A DNA stretch of 64,000 nucleotides, from positions 124,001 to 188,000 of the forward strand of contig JAKMXF010000099.1 in NCBI GenBank assembly GCA_024704765.1, in the 5' to 3' direction. Both the position numbers and the translations under genes were made by a program. The notes below the pieces were generated by a model, which was given only the letters and a program-made list of their open reading frames with translations, did no database searches and was not told the DNA's origin. This document shows positions 1-11,149 of the stretch, piece after piece. Each line of letters starts with the position of its first letter. Positions within the stretch are counted from its first letter, which is position 1. The DNA comes from Oopsacas minuta. Its lineage: Eukaryota; Porifera; Hexactinellida; Lyssacinosida; Leucopsacidae.

Positions 1-364
1 AAACCATTTCTTGAGATAATTAGTCGCTACTTTCAATGATTATCCTGCTCCATTCTTTGAATCATAATCTTTCAATTCTTTATCTTTGGCTTTAGCTATG
101 GTCTTTTCTTCAGGATATTATACTTTCACCCTGAATTTCTATTATGTCAAAATATGTGTTTTCTGGAAGAACATGTCATTTACTTTGTTTACCTGGTGAC
201 CGGTCGGCCCTATATTTTCGTGGGACAAGCTAATCCGCCCATCAGAAATAGAACTAATATTGTTGTTATCCAAAATCTGGCCCTGTATCTGTATTTGCAT
301 CAATATGGAGTATAGCTACTCTACATAGCCTGAAATAGTGTGTATTTAGTAGAAGGTAGTATTA
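1..364. other. window edge, no gene recognised
   Basis: No recognisable coding frame. It lies directly downstream, on the minus strand, of the integrase-like relic and may be the decayed continuation of that element. A minus-strand frame contains short stretches reminiscent of the region after an integrase core, but stops are frequent and I cannot assign it. Confidence 0.3.
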
Positions 365-600
365 TATACATATACGATTTCTGAGTTATTAATATCCCAT
401 GAAGCTTTTATATTTTGAGTAAATTGTCAATAGAAATTTTCATTATTTGATTTAATCTCTTATCTAAACAATTGGCTTGTGGGTGGTAAGCTGTAGTTAA
501 CCTATCCTCCATCCTCATTTGATTCTCAAATTCTTTATTCACTTTGTTGTTAAATTCTCTTCCTTGGTCTATTGTTACCATTATAGGTTACCTCAGTATT
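365..600 (-). pseudogene. integrase-core relic (gypsy/Ginger-type)
   Basis: The minus-strand frame encodes TIDQGREFNNKVN followed by LTTAYHPQAN and LDKRLNQIMK. These match two consecutive blocks of the DDE integrase core shared by gypsy-type LTR retrotransposons and Ginger DNA transposons (typically TDQGREF...TSAYHPQ.NG...R.N). The D of DQGREF is the usual second catalytic Asp; the third catalytic Glu would lie near LDKRLNQ, where it appears to be lost. The frame ends at a stop soon after NLLKI, and no zinc-binding domain or reverse transcriptase is visible upstream at 600-900. No LTR or TIR was identified, so gypsy cannot be separated from Ginger. A decayed fragment. Confidence 0.5.
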
Positions 601-3465
601 AAGAATATCTGTGAATTGAATGTGAATAAATATTCTTGAATAATAGCATAAATATGATGAAAATTACTTGTTTTAAGTATGAGACCCTATTGATTCTTTT
701 GTAGGAAAGGCCTTGGTCTGTCCATATTTTGTGAAATAGTATGCCATCGTTAGTATGAAACAGTTGCCCTTTCCTGTAGTTGGAATAGTTTCCCAACAAA
801 CCTATGCCAGCATGAAATATCAGCGATTTACAGAAATGGGAATATCTATCTAGAGTGGGCTTGGAGTTCACACTTTTGAACAAATAACAGCCGTCTACCC
901 AAGGTTGTTATACATATAGTAGATTAAATATAATGATAACTCATATAAGTATTTACATACCTTCTCTTTTTTGCTGAATTATTCCTTTCTGGTTGCAATT
1001 TCTCAGAACAGAAATTTTCCTGTCTTTTCTTTCCAAAGGGGCCAGGAATAATATCATTATAGCAAGCATCTAATATTTTCTTCTAATATTCAGTTGTTAT
1101 AAGTTTATCATTCTATTATTCCTTTGCACATATACTAGGCTCTCATCTAAGATCATTTTGGAAGCACGAAGCCTTGTTGATCTTTTATATCAGTATTTGA
1201 GGGTATGACTTTGTTTGGAGATAATCAATAGCAAAATCCAAAAGGGCAATTAATTTCTCCTAGTGATCAGTCTTATCCAACAGGAAAAGACATTGAATGT
1301 AATATAAATAATATTGTTGATAAGCTTAAGGTTTGAAGATAATATACCTACTATCAATTTCGGATGTAAATAATCAGTTATAAGCCTAGAGGAGCGTGTG
1401 GAATTCCTAGATAACTCCTTGGTTATCTTTCGGCAAGAAGGGTTTTGACAAGATTGCCTTTTGGTAAGATCAGTTGCTTATCTCGGAAGGTGATTTGGGT
1501 GTTCAACCATACCTCATCTTGACACTTGTTCCTAGAGGAGGAATTTTGTTGACTTGATTTAATTCATCGATTTATCTCTTAATTATCGCCTGCCCAGAGC
1601 GAGTAATGTAATTTACACTGCTTTTCACTATTCATCGAATTGGTACTCTAAGTCAGCCATTCGACATGCCTTTGAACATTATTTGTACTCTGCAGGTTTC
1701 ATGTTACCAGCTGTTTGGCAGAAAAATCTTCCACTTCTTTAAATATTAAAAGCCTCCTTGACCCCACCAAACACTGCAACAAATTTCCATGGTATATGTC
1801 ACCTTTCATTGCACCAAAAAATTGTTTCCAAATTTGTTGCACAATGTATGATAAGAATTTCATGCAACAATGTTGCCAGAAACCTTTTGCATGGAAATAG
1901 GAACATGTTCTATTTCCTGCAACAATATATCATGAAAATTTATCTTATTCATGCAACATTGCTGCACCCCAAAAAGTGAGTAAGTATCAGCAGAATATAC
2001 TTTGTGTTTACAAAAAATTATTAATTACCCTGCCTGTTCAAAGAGAAAGTACCAAATCAGTATACAAAAGACCTGATTTTGGGCAAAAAATCTTATTATT
2101 GTATATGGTGGGACGAAAATACCCTAGCATCTTATTGACCCAACTGACAATATTATGGATATGAAGTTTGAACCAAACATCACTTGTAAATAAGACTCCA
2201 AACACATTTAGACTCCACCCTTATTAATATATGAGTTCTAGTAGTGTAATCAAAGTGACTACGACTATGTTTCCTTGTCATTGTTGTAAAACTGCACTTC
2301 TGTTTATTGAAAAATAGCTTTCGTGTTTCACTCCACTCTGTCGATTCCTTCGGCTATTTAGTGAAAGGTTTAAATATATGTTTATATATTTGAAATATTT
2401 CTTCATAAATACACCTTTCTGATATCTTTGAAAGAGACTAAGTATATACATATGACTTTGTTTGACACATTGTCATTGTTACCATTTTTGAAGATTGCTA
2501 CTATATTTGCGCATTTCCTCCGGCTCCCTTAGGGCTTTGAAGGACATATTGATCAAACCTGCTAGCGAAGGAGTAATTTAATGTGTATATTCTTTCAGGA
2601 GCCTCTCAGACTAATCATCTGGGCTACTCGCTTTCTTAGTATCAAATTCTTTCAATAACTTAGGTGGGTAAAGTAAATTGTTCCCTCTGGTTTGATTTCA
2701 CCTACAGAATAATTTGTTAAACAATTCGATATTTTCATTATTACTAAATTTTCAGTATATTTCCTTTTTATACAGTAGTTTTTACTTGTAATTCATATGT
2801 AACACGTTTCTTAGTGACTAAAACAAAACATTTAGATTGGTCAATTCAAATGCATATCTATGTTTATCCTATACGAGCGACTTCGCTTGCTTGTACTTCG
2901 TGGCTTGCAAACACTATATTCGCATGTAACTCGGCACTTTGTACCTCGATGTTTTATAAAATCTATTATTTATCCATGGAATTCTGGAATCAGAGTACTT
3001 GATTTCCATGTTATTCCAGTTGAAACAAAGTTTCTGCGAAATTTGTTTTCTGTATATTTTCAGAAAAACAACAATAAATTTACAATTGAAAAACTTGAAA
3101 GTGCGACTTCAGCGTACTATGTTACCCCTTTGTAGCCGTTAAGAGCAAGTTTCTAGGTGTATTTTAAGTTTTCAACTACTTGTTTACTTTATATTCATAA
3201 AATAACAGAATACTCGTATATGAACAACTGGAAAATGCGAAATTCGGATTTAGCGTACTTGATTATCTAATGCAATGTTTACTTCCTTTTTCGTGAAAAA
3301 GAAGGCTATGTTGTTCCCTATATTATATACACAGATCATATTCCCCTATCATTATATTACAAAGTGGACAAACACACTAACACACTATAATTGAGTTTTT
3401 GAATATATATTTTATAATTGGATCTCCCATAGTGTTAGAGTTATTTATTAGATCTATTGCAATTC
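601..3465. other. no gene recognised
   Basis: AT-rich sequence with only short open frames on either strand, none of which resembles a known protein. Local imperfect repeats of a TGCAACA motif occur around 1770-1970. Nothing else supportable. Confidence 0.4.
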
Positions 3466-3518
3466 TGACTTCCGGGCACCCTCCGGTCCGGCCCTGTCCG
3501 GATAATCAAGGTTCAGTG
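3466..3518. repeat. pogo/Tigger-like terminal repeat fragment
   Basis: Read on the minus strand this begins TA then CACTGAACCTTGATTATCCG, resembling the terminal inverted repeat of pogo/Tigger elements (CAGT..AACC..TGATTATCCG). No matching opposite end or transposase was found nearby, so it is probably an isolated end of an old or non-autonomous element. Confidence 0.4.
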
Positions 3519-5050
3519 TATCTTCAAATCTCATAATATTTTTCTTTTTGTCGCACTTTTTATACCTTGCGAATTTCTCTACTGTATTCTTTTGGGAATT
3601 GATGTGTTTAGCTTTTCTTTTATGGAATCATGGTTATTTCGCCATCAATCCATTTGGGTGATTTTATCTTAATTTTGGAACCTAGGTGTCCACATCAGAT
3701 GGAAACAAATCCGAAAAAATTTGTTACTCATTGTATATTCATAATTAGAAATGGTATCGCTGTTTGGAGGTGAGGTTGTATCTTTGTCTAAAAGCCCTGT
3801 CGCCCTCAATCATCTTACGGATACAGCGCCCTTTCCGGGCTCCACTGCCACTTTAGAAACACTGCCCTAGAAAGTACAATTAGCGTTAGCTTGTGTAATG
3901 TTAAAACACAAAATTAGGTTCCTGGTTTTTCGGAGAATTCGGTGACGTTCATGGCCGTGTATGAAGTGGGCCATGTAAGAACTTTGTGGCTGAAGCGCAA
4001 GGTTGCCGTGGGGATGAAGTTTAATTTCCATCACATTCCCACGGATTCTCTATGAGAATTCCCATGCGTTTTCCCACGTGGGAAATCCTCCGCGAATCTT
4101 GTGGGAAAATTGCATTTCCAAGCAATTCCCCATAACTCATTAAAATCTAAGAGTTTTCTGTAATTGACTACTTGTGAACAGTACCATATCTGCCAATCTA
4201 TTTTAGTTATCTTGTACAGTTCCCCCATTTCCCCATTTACATGGGCCAGATCCTTGTTCTCCTGAAAATATTTTCTCCTCGTCCATGAAACCAACATGCG
4301 TTTAAAGTATATAATTTACGCTATACAATATGGATTTATGTGCAACTTCGTGAAAAATCTTCGGTGTTCAAAACAAGATATCTAACCACATGGCTTTTTG
4401 GCTAATTTATACTAAATATAGCTGTAGTTATTATCTAGTTCTACGAAATTGAAAAACAGGCATTTATAGTATTTATGGTTAACAAGTGTACTAAATGCAG
4501 TATAGTGGAATCTGCATACATCTGTATAATCCTAAATACCTTTATAGTCTTTGCGTTTCTATCTAAAATAGCTTCCGACGATACAATTTTTTGATATTGA
4601 AGGTCTAAACTCAACTTTACACAATTATTCGAAAAACTATTATTTGCTATGGAATCAAATATATATATTGAAGCTAATTTGGTTCAGTAATTTCACAGTC
4701 AATCATCACAAGATTCATCACAAGATTCATCAAACACAAATTGAAACTTTGGAGGTGACCAGTTCTGATGGACATTGTTCCAAAACCCATGTCCAAATGT
4801 ATAATCGAAAGATGTTTTCTCAAGAATCTGATGATTGTATAAGTCAAATATTGAAGCTAGCAAAAGAATAAGAACTGTGCTCACTCATACCTTCTTCCTT
4901 GGTCAGAAATTGTCATATACAGAAGAGAGTTATACTCCCTATAAATTTCCGCTACCTATAAACTTGGAAATGATAACATCGCAACAAATGATATACGGGT
5001 CATTCCATTTCATTTTGCTTTAAGAGAAGAAAACCTAATATTAACCACCA
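3519..5050. other. no gene recognised
   Basis: No recognisable protein. A small direct duplication of TCATCACAAGAT occurs near 4704-4730. Some of the DNA just before 5050 may be the decayed upstream part of the transposase-like relic that follows. Confidence 0.35.
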
Positions 5051-5585
5051 ATATGCAATACTGCCCTGATGTTAAAGATGGCTGGTGTGAATTCCAAGCA
5101 GCTAAATTTGATAATCGTGCTCAACCACTCCACACAGGTTTCTATCTGCTAGATTAGTTAGTAATGTAAATACCGCATTCGAACAGATTATCTTGTAGCA
5201 TTTATGCTGGAAATACGACTAACCGTAACGACTCATTGCATCACATACAATTGACATGACTTCAAATAAAGAATTAGTTGGGATGGGTGTTCTTGAACTT
5301 GGAGCTACGTAAGCAGTCAACCGTTATAACGATGGATATTGAGGAGCATTAGATGTTCTTAAGTTTCAATCCGGAGCCGAGACAAATATGCGTACTGGTG
5401 AGGCAATTCGTCTATTTGATAATAAAAGGATCATATCAAATGGAAGAAGTTGTACTCCATCAGACGGAAAGATCAAGGAAATGCTTATCGCCAACTTTAT
5501 GAAGAAGGTTGATGAACGTGGAACGGGCAATTTATCCAGAAATATTCAGGGGTTCAATCAGACGAGTGTGACACCGAACGTTTAG
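5051..5585 (+). pseudogene. C-terminal relic of a transposase-like protein
   Basis: Broken plus-strand frames encode, in order, YCPDVKDGWCEFQAAK, then SIYAGNTTNRNDSLHH, then VGMGVLELGA, and an open segment from 5388 with TNMRTGEAIRLFDNKRI and SCTPSDGKIKEM. This order (CP..WC, then G.T.N.N.S, then an LEL segment, then a charged tail with DNKRI and K..K) is what I recall from a widespread uncharacterised transposase-like family in invertebrate genomes. Stop codons and frameshifts separate the blocks, so it is not functional. The family assignment is from memory of the motif order and is moderate at best. The upstream catalytic part is not recognisable. Confidence 0.4.
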
Positions 5586-7445
5586 TATTTCAAATGCTCC
5601 AACAAGCACAACTATCTATGAAAAACAATGTGGAAATTGCGAATGTGAATTCAGCTCATTTCAAAAGTATAATTAGTAGAATGATATTTAACTAAACTCT
5701 CAGACCAGCAATCGTCAATGAACCAAAAGATATGAATAATGAAATACTAATAATGCCAAAGCAACATTATTATTGTCAGAATGCTGCATAAGAGTTGTTG
5801 AATCTATTTGTGATAACTAACAGGGAACCTTTGGAGAACTCTTTCGTATAATAAGAACTACTTACCAGATAAGGTACAACAAAATATTGAGCCTAAACTA
5901 TTTGTAAAAGTTTTGTATTGATCGATATTTGATCTATTACTAAGCTTTACAGCTGTTTTGACTTGGTATTATCTTTCCACACACCTAGTTTAACAAAATC
6001 GGTTGAGGTTAGTGAAAAGACTTGATGACTTGATGACTTGACATGGGATTGCCCGTATTTATGTACTTTTTCTTTCTTTCTTTCTATATTTATTGACTTA
6101 TTTAGGTCTTTCTAATCTCCCTAAATATCAGTGAATTCTTCACAATCTCAGAGCAAATTCTATGTCTAGATAGGTAAGGTAGTTGTCTATTTCATTAACT
6201 GCAATATTATTATTATTAATATAAAAATTACTATTATTATTACCATATGAATATTATTATTATTATTATCATTATTAATTTGTGCTTGTGTTACGTTTTA
6301 TGCCAACGGGCTTCATCAGATATCATCGGCTCTAAATTTTTCAGATTAGTAAGCAACTGATCCATTTACATTAACATGATAATATTTCTATTTCATTAGA
6401 ATAATGAAGGATTAATTGTGTTAAAAAGTGCGAAATATCACTGTAGGGTAGTGTCCGGCCCCCGAAATAGGTCATAACGTTCGGGATATTTACAGAGTGT
6501 GGGATAAGCGCACTCCTCCTTCAATATGAAGAAGAGTGCTGAGGGGTCGAAAGTTTAGATTGATTACAACTGCACATGACCAATGAATGCGGCTTTATGA
6601 GTTTGTTGGTATTGATATGATAATACTCATATGTCCTTCAACATTGGAATAAAGAAATCTGAGAGATGAAAATATCAGGATCAAAATAGAATAAAACCAC
6701 TCTAAACAGTGGAGGAATGTATTAACAAACGAGAAACGGCAAAACATAGTGTCAGGGCAAAGGATTACAGGACTGTAGGCAACCATGATGCAGAAAATAA
6801 GAATATTAGCAGGGAAGAAATATGAAAGAGAGTAACATATATCATCTTGAGGGATTGAGAGCGTATTGGCATGGAAGAAATCGGAACAAAGAGCATATGC
6901 ATCATCTGTAGCGATTGTGAGATTATTGTCACGGTAGAAAGATAGACAGAGAGTAATATACATAATCGTATCATTAACTAAGAAGTTATATCATGTTCAA
7001 TGCCCCTCCTCGCTGTGGCGTTGTGCTATATGTGACCGGGGGCCCGTGCCCTGCGAAAAGTCCCGGACTCCCACATCATTTCCAAGGGACCAGAAAAATG
7101 TCAATTTTCTGGGCTAATTCCAATTCAAACATTATTTCTTGCGATGTGCTTTGGTTCTGGACCTTACTGATTGTTTACAGTGCTCATAAACCCACATCCA
7201 GAACTTGTTGTACACTAGTTTGAATTTGTGCCCCCCCCCCCCGATTTCAAAGCCACACAACACTACTGCTTCTACGCCACCGAACTCAAGAAGGCGGGAG
7301 GAAAGTAATTGAACTTCAGCATCCGGCAGAGCGTTCGTCATGCGTTGAATGGTATTTATATTTATGCAATTATGACTATATATCAAGCCACTATTGTTGC
7401 ACTGAATATCCAAGTAATAAGATATGGAAGTTGAATTTAGGGATA
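5586..7445. other. no gene recognised; simple repeats
   Basis: Contains an ATT/TTA-rich microsatellite (about 6204-6280), a triplicated GACTTGAT near 6020-6045 and a run of 12 C at 7231-7242. Several open frames on both strands show no recognisable motif. Confidence 0.4.
6204..6280. repeat. (ATT)n microsatellite
   Basis: Imperfect runs of TTATTATTATTA interrupted by ATATAAAAATTAC and CATATGAA. Confidence 0.8.
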
Positions 7446-9402
7446 CAGTGAAACCCCGCGTATTGGGGCACCTTTTGCCAAGCAAAAAGTGCCCCGATAA
7501 GCGGGGTTCTAGGAAAATAGTTGTACACCCTTGTAAATATTACCGATTTAGAACACAAACATCATCATGACACACTCTGAAATATGACTGATAATTACGC
7601 AGAATACTACACATTCTAAGTTCACTAGGAGACTGTTATGCTATCTAAAGACTAGTTTTCTTGAAGAAATCTTCAATGGTGGTTTGCGTCGCCTCCATGT
7701 GGGCCCTTTCCTCGATAATTTGCCTATACCATGCCAGGTTGAAGCCACCTCCCAGCACTTCATCATCTCCACGTCCAGCAGCGTACAGCTCGATTGTCTC
7801 AAGTGCTTGCAGCACCTGTTTGTTGTTAGGAATTTCTGCCACATCATCCTCTGTAGTAATAATCTCGGTAGGTGCAATAGCCTGAATTGAAACTTCTTCC
7901 AGCTGGTCTTTCAATTCAGTCACCACCTTGTCAAACAATTCTTCTGGCTCCACGACGGGGGGGAATATCTCCATCTGTTCCTCCTCAGCAGAGAGCAGAG
8001 TCTCTGCCTCCGTTTCCAGTAGGGGTGTCTGTTGTGGCTCTACTATATCCCCTGCTTTAGAGAAGCCACAGTGGGAGAAGCACTTCACGATAGTTGCCGG
8101 TTTGAGGTCGCGCCAAGCTCTAAAAAGCCACACAATCACTCTTGCTAGATTGATTTCCTTGTACGGGTCTACTTTCCCACATTCATGAGTGAGAGCACTG
8201 AGAATAAAATTGTGCAGCTGCTTCCGATAGAGAAGCTTTACAGTCTGGATGATACCAGCGTCACACGGCTGGGTGCTGCAAGTAGTGTTCTTGGGGAAGA
8301 ACACAACCTTCACAGCCCTGAATTCCATTTGTTCTACAATGTTGTGAACAGTTGCGTTGTCCATAAATAGCAGAACCTTGCGGCCAGCTTGATACATTAG
8401 GCTTTCAAATTCATTAATCCACCAGGAAAAGATGTCTCCGTTCATCCACGAACTTTTCTGTGATTTGTAGGAAATTGACATGTTCTCAAGATCGACACTA
8501 CGAAGGCACCTTGGCCTGGTAGATTTACCGATGATGAGTGGTTTCACTTTTTCACCCATCCAAGAGCAGCATATTAGTAAAGTTAACCGCTCCTTCTGAG
8601 CCTTACCGCCATGACAGGCATCACCGGGCATTACAAGAGAAAGTGATGTAGTCTGTTTGTAGTAAAGCCCCGTTTCATCGCAATTAAAGATGTTTTTCGG
8701 GTCGTATCCTTCTATCAGCTCTGGGATCTGCTCCATCCAGTTCATCACCACTACTTTGTTGGCCGATGCCGCCTCGCCACTAAGGTGCCTTCCATGAATC
8801 CCATGACGTCTCTTTACTCGATCAAGCCAACCTTCAGAAGCAGAGAACCCTTGGATGTTGCAGTTCTCAGCCTCACGGAGGGCAAGAGTGCGCAGCATTG
8901 GACCTGTTACCGGTATTCCATGCTCTTTGGCTCTCTCAAGAAAAAGGACGCATGCATTCTCGATTTCGCAGTACTTTGGCGCTATGTCCACAAGCTTTCT
9001 CCTTTTGAGGTTGTTTGGAATGTTTCCCTGAACATCCTTGAGATTCTCGATCTTGTCACGCTGATCTCTAAGGATTCTCCCGACCTGACCTTTGCTACTT
9101 CCAACCTGCAAGGCGATTTGCCTCTCGGATTTGCCTGCCTTGCTGAGTTCAATTACTTCAGCACGAGTCTCTATTGGGAGTGGATGACGCTTAGCCGCCA
9201 TTGTACGTATATAAATACTAAGTTTTCAGGCACAAATATATGTTCAATAAGGAAACAAACTCTATTCGAGGTGCCCCGATACGCGAATGCCGCCCCGATA
9301 CGCGGGGTTGATTTTAATTGAAGAATAACAAATTTCCATCCTACTGCCCCGATAAGAGGGGTGCCCCGATACGCGCCTGCCCCGATATGCGGGGTTCCAC
9401 TG
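7446..9402 (-). mobile_element. Tigger/pogo-type Tc1-mariner element, structurally complete
   Basis: The left end starts CAGTGAAACCCCGCGTATTG and the right end, read inward on the minus strand, starts CAGTGGAACCCCGCATATCG. Both are flanked by TA (7444-7445 and 9403-9404), the expected TA target duplication. Length is 1957 bp. Variants of GCCCCGATA(C/A)GC with GGGGTT recur inside both ends (7490-7515, 9270-9310, 9344-9397), likely transposase-binding repeats. A single open transposase frame lies inside on the minus strand. The intact ends and frame imply a young or recently active copy. Confidence 0.92.
7645..9201 (-). CDS. Tigger/pogo-family transposase, 518 aa
   Basis: Cut-and-paste transposase of the pogo/Tigger branch of Tc1/mariner, expected to act in the nucleus on the element's own ends. 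Residues 1-50 form a helix-turn-helix (KSERQIALQVGSSKGQVGRI). Residues about 70-140 resemble the CENP-B DNA-binding domain (GFSASEGWLDRVKRRHGI). The catalytic DDE-type domain follows, with D175 in FNCDETGLYY, D281 in LLFMDNATVH and D314 in STQPCDAGII, 32 residues after D281, typical of this family. The acidic C-terminal tail from about 390 is usual. The ATG lies 201 bp inside the right end and the stop 199 bp inside the left end, so the frame fills the element. No internal stop or missing catalytic residue is seen. It could in principle be a domesticated gene, but intact TIRs and TA duplication argue for a transposon. Confidence 0.92.
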   Translation of the reverse strand: MAAKRHPLPIETRAEVIELSKAGKSERQIALQVGSSKGQVGRILRDQRDKIENLKDVQGNIPNNLKRRKLVDIAPKYCEIENACVLFLERAKEHGIPVTGPMLRTLALREAENCNIQGFSASEGWLDRVKRRHGIHGRHLSGEAASANKVVVMNWMEQIPELIEGYDPKNIFNCDETGLYYKQTTSLSLVMPGDACHGGKAQKERLTLLICCSWMGEKVKPLIIGKSTRPRCLRSVDLENMSISYKSQKSSWMNGDIFSWWINEFESLMYQAGRKVLLFMDNATVHNIVEQMEFRAVKVVFFPKNTTCSTQPCDAGIIQTVKLLYRKQLHNFILSALTHECGKVDPYKEINLARVIVWLFRAWRDLKPATIVKCFSHCGFSKAGDIVEPQQTPLLETEAETLLSAEEEQMEIFPPVVEPEELFDKVVTELKDQLEEVSIQAIAPTEIITTEDDVAEIPNNKQVLQALETIELYAAGRGDDEVLGGGFNLAWYRQIIEERAHMEATQTTIEDFFKKTSL

Positions 9403-9404
9403 TA

Positions 9405-9819
9405 TAGCCTTACATTAATGAATGATAAAATACAACCATATTTTGTCTGACATAAAATTTGTAGTAGAAATCTGGTGCATGTGGTTAATTAATATGTTCG
9501 GTTGGAACTTTGGACAATGGAGCATATCCCTAACATATATTTTGCGTTGCCGAATAGGAAATGTCCTAAAATTTAAATTTCAATAATAAAATTGACTTGA
9601 TAAATAGATTATTGATTAAATTGGTCGTTAAAAACTAGATCAAACGAAAAATAGCCTTTCCTAAATTTACTTTTGAAAGAAATTGTTGTACTTCCTACAT
9701 TGATAGTCCTTAATAGTTTGTTAATCACCAGATATTAACTCAAAAATTTGGAATTTCTTACTCAACAAATTAACACTTAACTAGTTTGACTCTTACTTAT
9801 GCTAGAGCAAGCAGAGGGT
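9405..9819. other. no gene recognised
   Basis: AT-rich sequence between the Tigger element and the LINE relic. No motif or repeat boundary seen. Confidence 0.4.
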
Positions 9820-10470
9820 AGTCCTACATAAAGAAGAGTTGAACCAAAGAATTATAAATACTGGTGTACCACAAGGCTCGATTCTCGGGCACATTTATCC
9901 CTAATTTATCTCAATGAACTACCCCTTCATATCCATGAATCAAATTCGATGCCATGCCCATAACTCAACTATCTAGCATCAGGCAAAACTGTGAACAAAG
10001 TGGACACGGTGCTTCAATCAAACTTTGACAATATATACTTACTGTGTTAATCAAACCGGATGTTAATCAATCCACTTAAATCAAAGTCAATGATTTCTGC
10101 AACTGGTCAAATTTACGCTCGCTTATATTCAAGGCAACTCAAATTATCTATTGAGAGTTTTAATATCAAACCTCCAAACAGTTCCGAGGTTATTCTTGGT
10201 ATAACTTGGACCAACACCTAAACTGGAAACTGGAACAATCTTATTAGAAAATTTATAGAAAACTAAGCGTAGTGTTATCAGTTTTTAGGAGGATCAGATC
10301 AAATCCTCCAGTTTTTGCCAGAGTTAGCTATTGCAATGTATCCTTGTTCCCTACACCGATTACGGAAATTTTTCTGGGGAAATACTGATATCTGTAAGCT
10401 GATCTAACTACAAAAGAGGCCAGCAATGATGGTATATAATATACCCCCTAGAAACCTACTAAAACACGAT
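9820..10470 (+). pseudogene. LINE reverse transcriptase relic
   Basis: The plus strand encodes NTGVPQGSILGHIYP near 9860-9905, the conserved GVPQGSILGPLLF block of non-LTR retrotransposon reverse transcriptases. After many stops and frameshifts, later fragments resemble the thumb region (SEVILGITW, where LINEs have VKFLGI.LD) and the LLRQ/Y..FFHS region. The YADD catalytic box is not readable in the expected place. Heavily decayed; the clade cannot be determined, and no poly-A tail or target duplication was identified. Confidence 0.5.
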
Positions 10471-10599
10471 TTGGACAATTGGGGTGGCATACCCTGACAG
10501 AGATAGTGAGTAAAGTACGTTGAAATGTTCTCTAATAGAATCTTGTTTCCATACTGTAGGGCTAATTGTTTTATCGTTAACGACTTTCTCTTTTTGCTG

Positions 10600-11040
10600 G
10601 TTTTGTCATAGCTTCAGCATATGTTTCAGGTAATCCAGTTTGGATAAGCCTTCTTCAGAAACGCCGCCACCGCGGCTGTGTCCTTGCATATTGCTTCTAT
10701 CCTGGGTGCGATATTCCAGTGGTTTATTAGGTAGGGACAAAATGCCCCCGGTCGGGCCATTCCTTACAAATTTAACTGTTAGTTTTCCTAAGATGTGCCA
10801 TAACTCAGGAGTTTGCTGCAGTATGCTGTTCTCAGCTGTCTGAGGACCACCAAGTATCAAAGCTATCATCAAGAAAGAAATAGACCCACCGTGAGCCAAC
10901 CATCCCTCCAAGAGGTAAACAGAACCAGGATCGACTGCATGAATGAGAAAGAGATGACAAGGAAGAAGCAGGTGAAAGGGATTTCATTCCACTTTGAAGT
11001 AGCATGCTCTGATCCAATGATCATTTTGTGCGGGATTCCC
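10600..11040 (-). other. possible 3' part of LINE relic, unassigned
   Basis: GC-richer than its surroundings with an open minus-strand frame (10606-10911) that shows no motif I recognise. It lies directly downstream, in minus-strand direction, of the LINE relic at 11150-12660, from which it is separated by the palindrome at 11041-11115. It may be the decayed 3' end of the same element. Confidence 0.25.
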
Positions 11041-11115
11041 AGTTTTATCAAATAGTGTATGAGTCCTATTCTACATACCATGTAGAATAGGACTCATGCA
11101 CTATTTGATAAAACT
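11041..11115. repeat. near-perfect palindrome, 36-bp arms
   Basis: Positions 11041-11076 and 11080-11115 are reverse complements with one mismatch (GTGTATG against GTGCATG) around a 3-bp centre ACC. The transcript or single strand would form a very stable hairpin. It sits in LINE-derived sequence. Possible origins are a fold-back (template-switch) inversion, a tiny inverted-repeat element, or an assembly artefact. Confidence 0.9.
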
Positions 11116-11149
11116 CCTTACTAAATCCAGGAGTGCAAGCACAGTTCTT

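Noticed and set aside
8062-8070. CACAGTG inside the Tigger transposase gene
   Set aside because: It lies in conserved coding sequence with no repeat context; chance occurrence.
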